A DNA stretch of 64,000 bases. Source: Petunia secreta (lineage: Eukaryota; Streptophyta; Magnoliopsida; Solanales; Solanaceae). The translations under genes were made by a program, and so were the position numbers. Under the pieces are notes generated by a model, which had not been told where the DNA came from, did no database searches, and worked only from the letters and a program-made list of their open reading frames with translations. Positions within the stretch are counted from its first letter, which is position 1. The number at the start of each line of letters is the position of its first letter. The stretch is from assembly GCA_029990175.1 (NCBI GenBank), contig JARKIP010000017.1:14526001-14590000 (forward strand). The letters are read 5' to 3'. Positions 32,972-44,298 of this stretch are shown here, piece by piece.

Positions 32972-35900
32972 AATCAATCCTTGGATTCAGCAGTAATGGC
33001 AGATAGCACCAGGTACTCTGAATTGTGAAAAGAAGAAGATAGTTTGAGAGGGATGTTTGAGGATTTCAAGAGCACAGTGGGTAAAGCTCTGGAAAATCAA
33101 CAGTAGGGTTTTGATGAGAAAAAAGGTCAGTCAATGGAGAAAATAAGAACCCTAATAACTTCCCTGTTATCCAACAATGGTAGAAATGATGCAACAGTAC
33201 ATACTGAGAATAATGCAGTTTTCTAGGGAGGAGAAGAAGCAGGTAGAAGAGATTATGATATGCCTACTAGGTCTCATTCATTGATTTTTCCCAAGTTTGA
33301 TGGTAATGGGTTAAAGGGTGTATAAGTGCGAGCAATACTTTGATGTGGACAACATCCTACCAGGATCCAAGGTGAAACTAGCTTCATTACACATGGAGGG
33401 TAAAGCCTTGCAGTGGCATCAAGTTTGGATGAAAACCAGAATCATCAGAGAGTGGCCATTTTGGGGTGAGTATATTCAGACCCTTTTCTCAAGATTTAGT
33501 ACTGTACTTTATGATGACCTTATGGGTGACATTAAAGACTTGAGACAAACTGGTTCTGTGCAAGATTATGCAGATTTATATAATGAACTGTTAACTAGAG
33601 TAGAACTGGTTGAGGAGTATGTAGTTAGTTGTTTTCTGAGAGGACTTAAATCTAATATTGGATTGCCTGTTACTATGCATGAACTCAAAACCTTATAGAA
33701 GGCCATTATTTGGCCAAAATTCAGGAAAGAACCTTGATCATCTACAAACAACCCACTTCCAGTAATATGACCAACTCTTCATACTCTAGACCACCCTCAT
33801 CTTACAAATCTAATTCTTCCTATAGCTCACAACCAAGCAAAGCACCAACCAGAAATACCAGAATATTAGACACCTGCAGAATTAGAAGAAAAAAGGAGTA
33901 AGCATCTATGTTTTTACTATGATGAGAAGTACTCTCCTAACCATGTATGTACCAAGAAAAGACAAGTTGTTTTACATGGAGGTGGAAGAAATGCATGTGA
34001 GTACAGAAGAGGAGGAAGGGTCTTATGATTGGGAGGGCATATTGCCATTACTAGAAACTAGTTCTGATCCCACTTTGATTCCACAAGTATCCATCCATGC
34101 TATGACTGGGTTGTTTGATTTTAGCACCATGAAAGTTATAGGGTCTGTAGAAGGGAAAGCAATTCATATCTTGATTGATTCAGGAAGCACACATAATTTT
34201 TGGATCTGCATACTGCAAAGAGATTGGGGTATCATCTAAAAACAATCCCACCTTATTCAGTAGCTGTAGCTGATGGAAATAAGGTGTATAGCACTCACAT
34301 GTGTGAGTGGTTCTCTTGGAAGACGCAGGGAGTAAACTTTGTTTCTGATATGTTGATTTTGCCACTGGGGGATGAAGTATAGTGCTTGGTATTCAATGGC
34401 TGGTTACATTAGGAGACATAAGGTGGAACTTCAAGCAACTTAAAATGGAGTTCAAAGTGCAAGATAAAAAGGTGTCATTCAGGGGTATGATACCTGCAAA
34501 TGTGAAAATGGTCAATCGGGACCAGATGAATAAGCTGATATCACAGCCAGCTTCCTTGTCAAAAATGAGTGTAGGCTTATTGAGGCCTGACTACAACATA
34601 TACTGGCAGAATCAGATAGAACTATGTCAATTGGAGTCTGGGGGAAGGAACCAGAGGGTCAACATGAGTTAAACTTGTTGCTAGACAAATTCACAAACCT
34701 CTTTGAAGAACCAAAGGAACTACCACCACACAAGCTGCATGACCACAAAATTGCCTTGAAGGAGGGCACTTCACCAATAAGTGTCATACCTTATAGGTAT
34801 CCTAATGTGCAGAAAAATGAGATAGAGAGAATAGTAAAGGAGCTGCCAGACTATGGGGTAGTAAGACACAACACCAGTCCATTCTCTTCTCCTATTGTTT
34901 TAGTTAAGAAGAAGGAGAATGTGTGTAGACTATAGAGAGTTAAACAAACACACAGTCAAAGATAAGTTTCCTATCCCAGTTATAGAAGAGTTGCTTGATG
35001 AGCTACAAGGAGTCCAATACTTCTCTAAGTTAGATCTCAGGTCAGGCTACCATCAGATAAGAATGAAGTTGACATAAGCATGACAGCATTCAGGACACAC
35101 CATGGCCATTTTGAATTCCTGGTTATGCTATTTGGCTTAACCAATGCACCTTCAACATTCCAAATTCTGCTTAATTCTATCTTTACTGAGCACTTGAGAA
35201 AGTTCATTTTGGTGTTTTTTGATGATATACTGGTTTATAGCAAAAGCTGGGCTGAGCATTTGCAACATTTGAACAAAACCTTGGAGATTTTGAGACAACA
35301 TCAACTATTTGTAAAAAAGAGAAAATGTGATTTTGGTATGCAAGAAGTGGAGTACCTAGGACATGTAATTTCACAAAAGGGTATAGCTATGGATCCAAAC
35401 AAGGTGTCAGCAGTCTTACAGTGGCCTCTACCTAAAAATCTTAAAGCTCTAAGGGGCTTCTTAGGACTCATTGAGTACTACAAGAGATTTATCAAAGGCT
35501 ATGGAGTCATAGCAAGGCTTTTAACTGATATGCTGAAGAAAGATAATTTCAAGTGGCCTGAGCAAAGAGAGAAAGCCTTTCAGACACTTAAGAAGGCTAT
35601 AACTTCAACACCAATATTGGCTCTGGTGGAGGCATTGGCGCTGTGCTGATGCAACAAGGACAACCTATTGCATTCTTTAGCAAAGGCTTATGTCCTAGGA
35701 ACCAAACACTTTCTATCTATGAAAGAGAATTACTGGAAATAATTACAGTTGTACAAAGGTGGAGACCTTACCTTATAGGCAGACACTTCACAATCTTGAC
35801 TGATCACCGCAGTTCGAAGTACTTGCTAAAGCAGAAAATCACTACACCTAGCCAACAGAAATGGTTGGTCAAGTTACTTGGGTATGATTACTCTATTCAA

Positions 35901-36019
35901 TACAATAAGGGCAGGGAGAATGTTGTGGTTGATGCCCTATCAAGAACTCCACATATTGACACTAATAGTCTGTTTGGCATTGCTTCTCCAAGGCGAAAAG
36001 TATTTTTTTTAAGAATTTT

Positions 36020-36767
36020 GAGGTGTTTGGCAACAAAAAAAAGTACTTTTAGGTAGAAGCAAAAGTAGAAGAGTTTTTCTACTTTTGGGGAGAAGCTACA
36101 AATATCTGCTTCTTCCCAAAAGCAGAAGCAGAAGCAGTTTATTAATTTTTTCAAGACAAAAATATCCTTACCAAAAATTCATATTTTACCAATTTATTTC
36201 TCATTAATTGACCATATCTCTCAAAATAAAATTATATTTCTCTTTTTCTTATTTTTTTCTACTATGTAATTTTACAAATCCTCTCACTCTTAGGACTAAT
36301 TTATTTTTAGGTATTTCTATCAACCGTATATAGGATCTCCTATTATTTAAACCATCTTTTAAAAGTAAATAATTACAAAAAACTTCTAATTTTGTTATCA
36401 CTTTGATTTAACTATATTTTATGTTGTTCACTAGCTTAAATTTATATCTTTTACTTTATGTTTTATATTTTATATTTTAACTAAATAATTTTTTTATTAA
36501 AGTTTTTATGATAAATATTTAAAATTATTTTTTTTTGTTTCTATTAATCCAAATGTAAAATGAACTTGGATGTCCTTTTCATAATTTGACACTCAAAAGT
36601 ACTTTTTGTAAAGATTAGCCAAATACAAATTATTTATCAAAAGTACTTCTCTAATGGGTTGTCCAAACACAAACTGCTTGTTATCTAAAAGTACTTCTTT
36701 GAAAAATACTTATGCCAAAAGTGCTTCTCAAAATAAACAGTTTTTGGCAGCAATACCAAACAGGCTC
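36020..36767. mobile_element. hAT-like MITE inserted in family B pol
   Basis: About 750 bp of very AT-rich, non-coding DNA interrupts the pol pseudogene between RNase H and integrase. The ends are imperfect inverted repeats (GAGGTGTTTGGCAACA at the left; the complement of the right end reads GAGCCTGTTTGGTATTG). AAAAGTACTT words repeat in both orientations near each end, as in hAT-related plant MITEs. An 8-bp target duplication could not be confirmed, so the exact ends are uncertain. Confidence 0.55.
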
Positions 36768-37236
36768 TAAGACCTCTTATCAGTGTTATAGCTTGTCAGG
36801 CCTCAGTTCTAACTTATGGAACATAATCCATGCTACATGGAACACAGATGTTAGACTGACCAAACTACTCACTACACTACAGACTCATCCTGATGCCAAG
36901 CCTCCTTATCAGTTGATTAGCGGCATTCTCACAAGAAAAGGCAAGGTAGTAGTGGGTGCAGATACTACTGTGAGGGAAGACCTAATAGCATTACACCACA
37001 GTAGTGAATTAGGAGGGCATTCAGGAGTACAGGCCACACTGATCAGACTTAAACAGTACTTGAGCTGGAAAGGGATGAAGAATGATGTATATGCCTATAT
37101 TCAGACTTGTGATGTTTGCCAGAAGTGTAAAAATGAAATTGTAGTTGTTCCAGGTCTTTTACAGCCACTGCCTATTCCGGAAAGGGTATGAGAATATATA
37201 TCCATGGACTTTATTGAGGGTTTGCCTATGTTCGGA

Positions 37237-37248
37237 GGGGGGGGGGGG
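37237..37248. repeat. 12-base G run inside the integrase pseudogene
   Basis: TTCGGA is followed by 12 G where the integrase frame should encode the loop before VVVDRLSKY. It breaks the frame. It may be a real slippage expansion or a base-calling error. Confidence 0.85.
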
Positions 37249-38066
37249 ATGTTATACTAGTAGTTGTTGACAGGCTAAGCAAGTATGCCCATTTTCTGAG
37301 CCTCAAACATCCTTTCTCTGCATTAGATGTGGCTCAGCTTTTCATGGACAACATCTTTAAGCTTCATGGTTGGCAAAAAACTATTGTGCCAGACAGAGAT
37401 AAAATTTTCTTGAGCAAATTCTGTAAGGAGTTCTTCAAGCTGCAAAATGTCAGGCTGCACATATCCACAACTTATCACCCTCAGAGTGATGGCCAAACTG
37501 AAGTTCTTAACAGGTTTTTGGAGTGCTATTTAATGTGTATGGTGACTGATCGACCCAAAGAATGGTGTAAATAGTTGCCACTTGCGGAGTGGTGGTACAA
37601 TACATCATATCATACTTCAATTAAGACTACTCCATATGAGGTGCTCTATGGCCAACCACCTCCTCCTCTCATTCCTTACCACCCATTTGAATCCCAATTA
37701 GAAACTGTTAACAGAAGTTTGCAAGCTAGGTAAGCTACACTCAGGACCATCAAGAATCACTTTTTCCAAGCACAGGAGAGGATGCGTGTACAGACTGAAA
37801 GGGTTTTACAAGTTGGAGACTGGGTTATCGTTTACAACCTTATAGGCAAAACTCTCTTAAGCCACACTCCTATCACAAATTATTACCTAAGTACTTTGGG
37901 CCTTTCCAGGTGTTAGAAAGAATTGGATCTATTGCATACAAAATGAATTTACCAGCTCATGCTAAAATACACCCCACCTTCCATGTATCTCAGCTCAAAC
38001 AGAAAATTGGTTCTCATCCTGTTTCCCCAATTCTACCACTTCAAACCACTGATCATGGAGTGACAT

Positions 38067-38501
38067 TGTTAGCACTAGCTAGTTTTAACTACATTTAAAT
38101 TTAGGTTAGATGAGGTCGTTTGAAGGTGTAAGTAGGAGGGAAATTAAAACTAAAGTAGACGACGTCGTTTTGTTAATTATAGGGGCGTCCGTTTTGTTAA
38201 ACTGCACGACGTCGTTTGAAGCTTAGGTGTCATTCTGTTATGCCAGCGTGGCAGCTGTTAGTTAGGTTGTTAGGAAAAAGTTAGTTACCACTAATTAGTT
38301 AAATAAAGGAGGAAATTCTTGTATGAAGATATCTAGTTTATGAATTTGTATAATGAATACTTCCATTTTTTCTTTCTAAATTCTTCTTACCCTGATTTCT
38401 CTCATTCAATTTCTGTTCAGGAACTCTTCTATCCATGATTCCTTAGGAATTTGATTCATCTATTTTTCCCCAAATTCGTTTTCTTAAATTTGCTCGTATC
38501 A
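38067..38501 (+). repeat. 3' LTR of family B
   Basis: This LTR matches 32525-32955 over its length with many substitutions and ends GCTCGTATCA. The first few bases are degraded (TGTTAGCACTAG against TGATATAG), so the start is approximate. Confidence 0.8.
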
Positions 38502-38987
38502 ATCATAAGTAATAGTACAAAGATATGAGAACCTTGTTTACTATAAATGGATCACCTTGTTTTTACTAAGTTGTTGCGATGTTAGATTCTTGTTGGGTTT
38601 AAGAACACAATTACTTAAGTCCAATTCATTGACTCTACTAGAAGTCTTATGGAAAAGATATTGAAAACTTAAAATTAAACTTTACAAAAGTTTTTAAAAA
38701 AATATTTTTTAACTTTTGTATAGTTTATAAGTCGCCCTACAATAATCTACCAAGGTAATAACTTAGTGAAAATGAGGTGATTCATTTATCGCAAAATAAG
38801 AGGGGTGTGTGTGTGTGTATATATAGATTCGGTTCGGTTATTTTTTATAAAATCAAAACCAAATCAAATATTATCGGATTTTAAAAATTAAAAAGAAAAC
38901 TAAACCTAAACCAATAAAGTATCGGATATTTTAATCAATTTGATTTGATTTTTGGTTTGGGTCAGTTTTTAACTAAACGGTAAGCAC

Positions 38988-40110
38988 CCCTATCTGCTGA
39001 CTCCTTGTCACCAACTGGCCCCACTGCCATCACTGGTCTGCAGAAACAGTGCAAAAACTGTGTAGAAAAGACATAAAAACAGTGTAAAAACAGATAGAAA
39101 TAACAATGTAGAAACTCGTGTAGATTGGCGAAAATTGCAGAAACACAGAAATAGTGCAAAATAATGCGGAAATTGTGCAAAAATAATGCAGAAACGATGC
39201 AGAAATTTTGGAGAAATAGTGCAGAAACAATGCAAAAATACAGACATAGTGTAGAAAACAGTTCGATGTAGCTTAGTGTAGAAATAGTAAAGATACAATG
39301 AGATACAATAAAATAAAAAGATGAAAAATAATATCAGATAGCATCGGAAAATACCCGATCTGATCGAAAAACATAAAAAATGATCAAAAAATACAAGATG
39401 TAGCTGGAAAACACTAAATTTAATAGAAAACCACCATATTTGAACGAAAACATATCAAATATAAGTGAAAATACCAAATCTATATTGTAAAATATCAATA
39501 TTTAATTAAAAAAACCAAAACATGCCTATTTTACCTTGTCACGGCTTGATAGCATTTTGATTTTGATTTTTTTGAATAAAAATTACCAAAGACGACGACG
39601 TTGGAGCGGAAGGACGGTGGAGGGGTGGCTGGTGACGTTGGAGTAGAAGGACGATGTGGGGTGGGTGGACGGTGGTGGTGGCAGGGGCGGCGGCGAGGGG
39701 GAGAAAGACAAGGGCGTCGAAGAGAGGGCATGGAGAGAGAGGAAGTGAAATAGATGGAGGAGGCTAGGGGTTTTTCTCTTTTGCTCTATATTGTAATTAA
39801 GTCCCTATTTCCTCTATATTTTGTAATTGTACCAAAATATCTATGTTTTGTAAGAAAGGTTTCCAATTTATATTTTTTTGTAATTTTTCCATTAATAAAT
39901 GCGCTATACAGGAGATAGCCGGCGTCTCTAAGCTTTTAGATAAAGAGAGATTAACTACACAAGTGGTGCCACATCAATTCTTCACCGTTGAACCATCCAA
40001 ACTGGAGCGTACCTTTATTAGGGAAAATTTGCTTCATCTTTTTCCTGAATTTGGTATTTATTTTCTCAAATCTTAGGATTTCTTCTGAACTTCATAATTT
40101 TGTAGTCACA
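38988..40110. repeat. low-complexity repeat block with GC-rich leader-like segment
   Basis: 39030-39280 holds a degenerate array of GTGCAGAAACA-like units. AAATACCAAATCT-like repeats follow to about 39500. 39590-39790 is GC-rich and, on the minus strand, reads as proline-, arginine- and histidine-rich low complexity after AACCCCTAGCC. The arrangement mirrors 28990-30128 in the other orientation. No gene is supported. Confidence 0.5.
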
Positions 40111-40116
40111 CGAAAT

Positions 40117-40260
40117 TTTCCTGGCGTTTTGAACTAAAACGCAGGAAATTTTGGCGTTTAGTTCAAAGTCCTAGTAAATTTCCTTGTACTTCATATTTTA
40201 CGGTACCAAAAAATTTTACAGTGACTTTGAACAGAATTGCAAAAAAATTTCAGGATTAAG
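40117..40260. repeat. palindromic block (GGCGTTTT..AAAACGC)
   Basis: TTTCCTGGCGTTTT (40117-40130) and AAAACGCAGGAAA (40136-40148) form an inverted repeat with one base missing. The same words return as GGAAATTTTGGCGTTTAG (40144-40161), followed by TTCAAAGTCC. The layout resembles arrays 1 and 2 with another sequence. Confidence 0.6.
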
Positions 40261-40527
40261 TTAAAAGTTTGAAGAAAAATCCTAGACTTTTGGTGGTTAT
40301 TTTTTAAAAAATTTTCTTACTATTTTAAACAGTGACTATTTTTCTAAAATATTTTCTTTTATAGTTGTTTGCCTTTCGGCGCCCTAAAAACATAGATACA
40401 AGGTTAAATTTTTACATATTTGACTCACCGCCTTATGTTTATTGTGTTTGCACAATAGGTCCAAACTCTCTAAGTAAACGAAATTCTTTATTTCCGTAAG
40501 CTCTGTAAAGGAAAAATGGAAAGAACG

Positions 40528-43030
40528 TGAAACAACCTCGGTTAGTCGTTTTGAAAGTTAGGACTCGAATTGGCGTGCCGATAATTTTAAAATATTCATA
40601 AGTTCCATTGAGACTATCGGTAAAATTTGAGCTAAATCAGACCTCGTTTGGTAGGCATCGGAAGAAGATTTCAGTTTTTATTGTCGATAAATATTAAAAA
40701 GAGGTTTTCGAGCTCAATTTTGGCGAATGAACTCCAATTCGAAATCCGAAAATATCGTTGGGTTCGTATGATTATTTATGACTTTTGTGAACTTTCAAAA
40801 GTAAATTTCGAGGTTGTTCAGCTAGTTTCGCTAAAATGCCGAAAGTTAAATAATTTGACATTTTTCCATTTAATTTGCATATTGAGTTTTGGGAGTCCGA
40901 TTTGAGATCTGCCTTAGCGAGTATGTTACATATATTTTGTATAACTTGTATGCAAAATTTAGGATTAGTTCGAATTTCATAGGCTTCCGTTTTAGTTATC
41001 GCCACAAAGACGAAAAGAAAAGGAAAAAAAAGAAGAAAGAGAAATGGAATAGACTATGTTGGTTAGTTAATGATATAATTCTTAGCGTCAGTTCAGCTAC
41101 ATATTTCCAGAAAACGATACAGAGAAACGGAAGATCGATAATATCAGAAATTGGAAAAGGAAAGGAAAAAAAGAGCAGGAAAAAAATAGGATTTTCACCT
41201 CACAACATTCAGGTAATGGTGTTACTCTATTATTTTAGTTTATTACGTGTGTTTGAATATATTTTGACGGTAAAAATTGGAATATTAGACATCATTTTAA
41301 TAAGTTCAATTAATAGTTTAAAGGGTCAATTGGACCCCGATAATGGAATTAATTATATATTCGTACTCAGTGAGTTATGGGCAACATATAAATGTAATTT
41401 ATTTAGGTTTGGTTATATGACTTTAAACCCTGTACATAGGCCTGGCCTACGTATTGCCTATGCGAATCTAAGATGTGAGGAATGAAGCCTTTAGCCTAAT
41501 TTGATATATTTTCTGCTTATTAAATAAGCAGGATCATTGGCAGTGAATCCAAAGGATAAAGTGGTTGTTGAGTAGCACTTTGAAATAAGGTAAGTGTTTA
41601 TATCCATTTCTTTGGAGGCACCTGGCCTTAGGGATTTTCTACCACGTGTTCCTTACGTGTGTAGCTGCCGATAGACATACTCATTACGCCTTAGCTTTGG
41701 ATTTACATTATATATATTATATGTTATGTCCTGTTGTTGATATTGCATTGAGGATCTGAGCATTGTACTCTGGCTGTGAGTTGGCATCTACTTTCGGGCT
41801 GTCGATGAGAGTCCCGCGCCGGTGAAAGGTTATTATTGCATCATATTGCATTCATATGCATTCCATTGCATTTATATTGGGTGCAGGAGGATTCCGAGCA
41901 GGAGGATTCCGCTCCATTGCATTTATATTGGGTGCAGGAGGATTCCGCCACAGGAGCAGAAGGATTCCTCTCCATTGCATTATATTGAGGGTAGGAGGAT
42001 TCCGCCCTAGGATCAGGAGGATTCCGCTCCATTGCATTTTATATTGGGTGCAGGAGGATTCTGCCCCAGGAGCAGGAGGATTCCGCTCCATTGCATCATA
42101 TTGAGGGTAGGAGGATTCCACCCTAGGAGCAGGAGGATTCCGCTCCATTGCATCATATTGAGGGTAGGAGGATTCCGCCCAAGGAGCAGGAGGATTCCGC
42201 TCCATTGCATCATACTAAGGACAGGAGTATTCCGCCCTGGGAGCAGGAGGATTCCGCTGCATTCATTTGGCGCATGTGACCCATTACATCATATTTCATT
42301 TCATTTGATTTCATCTCATTTCATTTTATTTCATTTCATTTCATACCATTGTGTAGACTTGTGGTACATAACTACTGTTCTCCTTAGACGTGCCTTGCTT
42401 ATTTGTTGATATGTTTCTTGCTCGTATTCCTGGCTAAGTTTATGGTTTCATACGTGTTTCCGGTTGTTATCTTGCTTTGCCTTTTAACAATTAAAATAAG
42501 AGAAATTTGGTTTATCTGTTTCTTCTCCCTGGCTAGCTATCCTATTCTTTGAGGTGGCTAGTCTGCCCCACTTATTGAGTCCTTTTGACTTACCCTTATT
42601 TGTTGTTTGTTTCTTGTCGATATATTTCATTTCGGTAGGTTCGCTCCAGGATTGAGTTCGCCACGTTGTGAAGGACCGAAGACGACTTCAGCTGTCAGGG
42701 TGAGCCAATTTTTATTCCGGATGGCCACCAGTTTATTGTTTATTATTTCAGTTGCATTTTGCTCCCTTCAGGAGGTATATGTCTTCTTTTGTACTCTTAG
42801 ATGTCTAGTCTGAATAGCCCTAAACCTAGTATGTTGGGTAGTCAGCTGTAATTTCTTTTGTACAGCTTAGAGGTATCAGTATGTCTGTATTTTTGTTTTA
42901 AGTCTTGTCCTTATTTATGAATTATTATATTATATTTATTTTCCTAATTTAATTGGTAAAGGTTCACCTGACGGGTGTAGGGGAAGATGTCGGGTGTCCG
43001 TACGGCCTGACCGAATTCCGGGTCGCATCA
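40528..43030 (+). repeat. solo LTR of family A with target-site duplication
   Basis: A complete 2.5-kb LTR from TGAAACAACC to GGGTCGCATCA. No PPT-like tail precedes it, no primer-binding site follows it, and GAACG flanks it exactly on both sides (40523-40527 and 43031-43035). This is the expected product of recombination between the two LTRs of a full element. It is longer than copy 1 mainly because of the minisatellite at 41866-42262. Its right end lies 346 bp before the MYB-like start codon. Confidence 0.92.
41866..42262 (+). repeat. seven-unit 57-bp minisatellite in the solo LTR
   Basis: Units start near 41866, 41917, 41975, 42032, 42091, 42148 and 42205, each about 51-59 bp (mostly 57). 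Each combines TTGCATCATATTGAGG or a variant with two copies of AGGAGGATTCCGC. Because 57 is a multiple of three, long open frames arise on both strands; they are not genes. Confidence 0.92.
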
Positions 43031-43306
43031 GAACGTAGTGTAGTTCGTCAAACAGTAGTTCCTTTTTGGAATTCCAACGTTTCTTTTTCACCTAGGTACC
43101 ATTGTACCAGAGTCTAAAGAATGGTTTTCCTTTTTTTGTACTGCATGTGAAGTTTCCTTCTATATTTTCGGATCTTTGATTAATTAAGGAAATTGCAATC
43201 CTCCTATTTAATTGACCGATTAACTGGTACACCCCCATTAATTCTAAGTGATTGTTTCCATAAATTTCCATAGCTGTAATAACCAAAAATAGATGAGTAG
43301 AACTTT

Positions 43307-43314
43307 GTATATAG
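43307..43314 (+). promoter_or_regulatory. candidate TATA box of the MYB-like gene
   Basis: GTATATAG lies about 70 bp before the ATG at 43377, between the solo LTR end and the gene. The assignment is by position and sequence only. Confidence 0.35.
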
Positions 43315-43376
43315 TAGAATTTTATTAAGAGACAGACCATCAATTTATTTTACGGAAGCATTGTTGTTGCTCCAGC

Positions 43377-43688
43377 ATGCAAAGAACGTCCACAATGTCT
43401 GAAGCAAGTTCAACAATATTATGGACAAGGGAAGAAGACAAGATTTTTGAGAATGCCATTGCTGAGAGACTGGGGGAAGATCAAGAGTGGGGGCAGATTG
43501 CTTCGAGGATTCCTAACAAAACCATTCAACAAGTTAAGCATCATTATCAACTTCTTGTTGAAGACATCGCAAACATCGAAGCTGACCTAATTCCGTTGCC
43601 AGATTACAAAGAAGAAGATCAAGTGGAATCCAATGTTAAAAAAGAACAAGAGAAAAAAAAGAAATCGACTGACAAAGAATGTGTCTGA
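43377..43688 (+). CDS. small single-SANT MYB-related protein (RADIALIS/SRM1-like)
   Basis: A 103-codon intronless frame. Residues about 15-75 form one SANT/MYB domain: LWTREEDKIFENAI, then EWGQIASRIP and TIQQVKHHYQLLVEDI. This is the N-terminal-type SANT of plant DIVARICATA, SRM1 and RADIALIS-like proteins, which act in the nucleus as DNA-binding or dominant-interfering factors. The tail is short, lysine- and glutamate-rich (KKEQEKKKKSTDKE) and nuclear-signal-like. The second, SHAQKYF-type MYB domain of DIVARICATA/SRM1 is absent here and not found within the next few hundred bases. Length fits RADIALIS-like genes (about 80-105 residues). A second in-frame ATG at 43395 (MSEASST) may be the true start. 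It could also be a truncated SRM1 copy. Confidence 0.8.
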   Translation: MQRTSTMSEASSTILWTREEDKIFENAIAERLGEDQEWGQIASRIPNKTIQQVKHHYQLLVEDIANIEADLIPLPDYKEEDQVESNVKKEQEKKKKSTDKECV

Positions 43689-43893
43689 AACTGAATCTAT
43701 TTAAATTTTCTTCTGCTTCAAATTAGTTAAGTAACATATAGGGATCAATACTAAATTCATTCTTTTTACAAAGGAATAATTTTTGTGCTTTATGTATTAT
43801 TTCTTCCTTTCCTAGAAATCTTTTTACTATGTGGAGTAACAAACTTCGGTTCGTTTTTTTGGTAAGGGCATGCAATTGCACACATGGGTGTAT

Positions 43894-44283
43894 TGTTAGA
43901 TTTTCTATTAATGTGTGTGGCCCAATAAGGTTAAGCCCATGGTATTTAATATTTAATAATAAATAAATCTCTCCGTTCTCTGGTTACTTGATGGACGTAC
44001 CGGATTAAAAGTAAAACCATTATAAATAGGTCATTAATGGGACGTACCGGATTAAAAGTAAAACCATTATAAATAGGTCATTAATGGGTTACCACTTGGA
44101 TATTACTGCAATGCCATCTCTGACAGTTGTGGCAACATAGCTAGGGCAAGGAGGTAGAAATCTATTAAACGCTTCGGCTAATGATTTCCACTACATGTAT
44201 GTCTACCTTTCTCAGTAAGATTATTGTGTTAAAGATCCTGTCCTTAATACATCTACTTTTTATTTGCTATGAATATTTTTACA
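43894..44283 (+). repeat. 5' LTR of a decayed Ty1/Copia element
   Basis: About 390 bp from TGTTAGATTTTC to TTTTTACA, followed after two bases by a primer-binding site. It contains an exact 47-bp tandem duplication with a TATA box in each copy. No matching 3' LTR was found in the window. Confidence 0.75.
43994..44087 (+). repeat. exact 47-bp tandem duplication carrying a TATA box
   Basis: 43994-44040 and 44041-44087 are identical. Each runs from GACGTACCGG to CATTAATGG and contains TTATAAATAGG, a good plant TATA box. The LTR thus has two core promoters 47 bp apart. Confidence 0.93.
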
Positions 44284-44285
44284 TA

Positions 44286-44298
44286 TGGTATCAGAATC
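44286..44298 (+). other. primer-binding site, initiator tRNA-Met type (one mismatch)
   Basis: TGGTATCAGAATC lies two bases after the Copia LTR. The canonical site reads TGGTATCAGAGCC, so the 3' part has drifted. Confidence 0.75.

Larger units (their letters stand above)
32996..38097 (+). pseudogene. gag-pol pseudogene of Gypsy family B
   Basis: Fragments in several frames follow standard Gypsy order. Gag capsid: 33250-33700, with SVQDYADLYNELLTRV. Protease: near 34170 (LIDSGSTHNF). Reverse transcriptase: about 34790-35300, with the active-site run VFFDDILVYS intact. RNase H: about 35590-35960, ending VVDALSR. Integrase zinc finger: HHSSELGGHSG with CDVCQKC at 36980-37130. Integrase core: TYHPQSDGQTE near 37470. 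C-terminal region: IHPTFHVSQL to 38097. Stops occur at 33697, 34935 and 37191, among others. A G run at 37237-37248 disrupts the integrase, and a foreign insertion separates RNase H from integrase. It cannot encode a working polyprotein. No chromodomain is seen. Confidence 0.9.
32525..38501 (+). mobile_element. decayed Ty3/Gypsy element, family B
   Basis: A 5977-bp element with LTRs 32525-32955 and 38067-38501, an initiator tRNA-Met PBS and degraded gag-pol. Flanking 5-mers are ATCGT (32520-32524) and ATCAT (38502-38506), a target duplication with one mismatch. The LTRs differ at many positions, and several stops and frameshifts interrupt the coding region, so it is old. It lies inside a terminal-inverted-repeat element and carries a 0.75-kb insertion of its own. 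Confidence 0.88.
32063..38987. mobile_element. terminal-inverted-repeat element interrupted by Gypsy family B
   Basis: The left end AGGGGTGTTCACAG (32063) and the complement of the right end (AGGGGTGCTTACCG, ending 38987) are imperfect inverted repeats. Both are followed by GGTT/AACC-rich sequence typical of a common plant MITE-like family (GTTCGGTTTGGTT words). Removing the 5977-bp Gypsy insertion leaves about 950 bp of non-coding DNA. No clean target duplication was found. Confidence 0.5.

Noticed and set aside
40889..41485. 198-codon open frame
   Set aside because: It lies wholly inside the solo LTR, is low in complexity and not matched in the other LTR copies.
41822..42409. Long open frames on both strands (up to 125 codons)
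   Set aside because: They are made by the 57-bp minisatellite, whose unit is a multiple of three. The products are pure repeats of the same residues.
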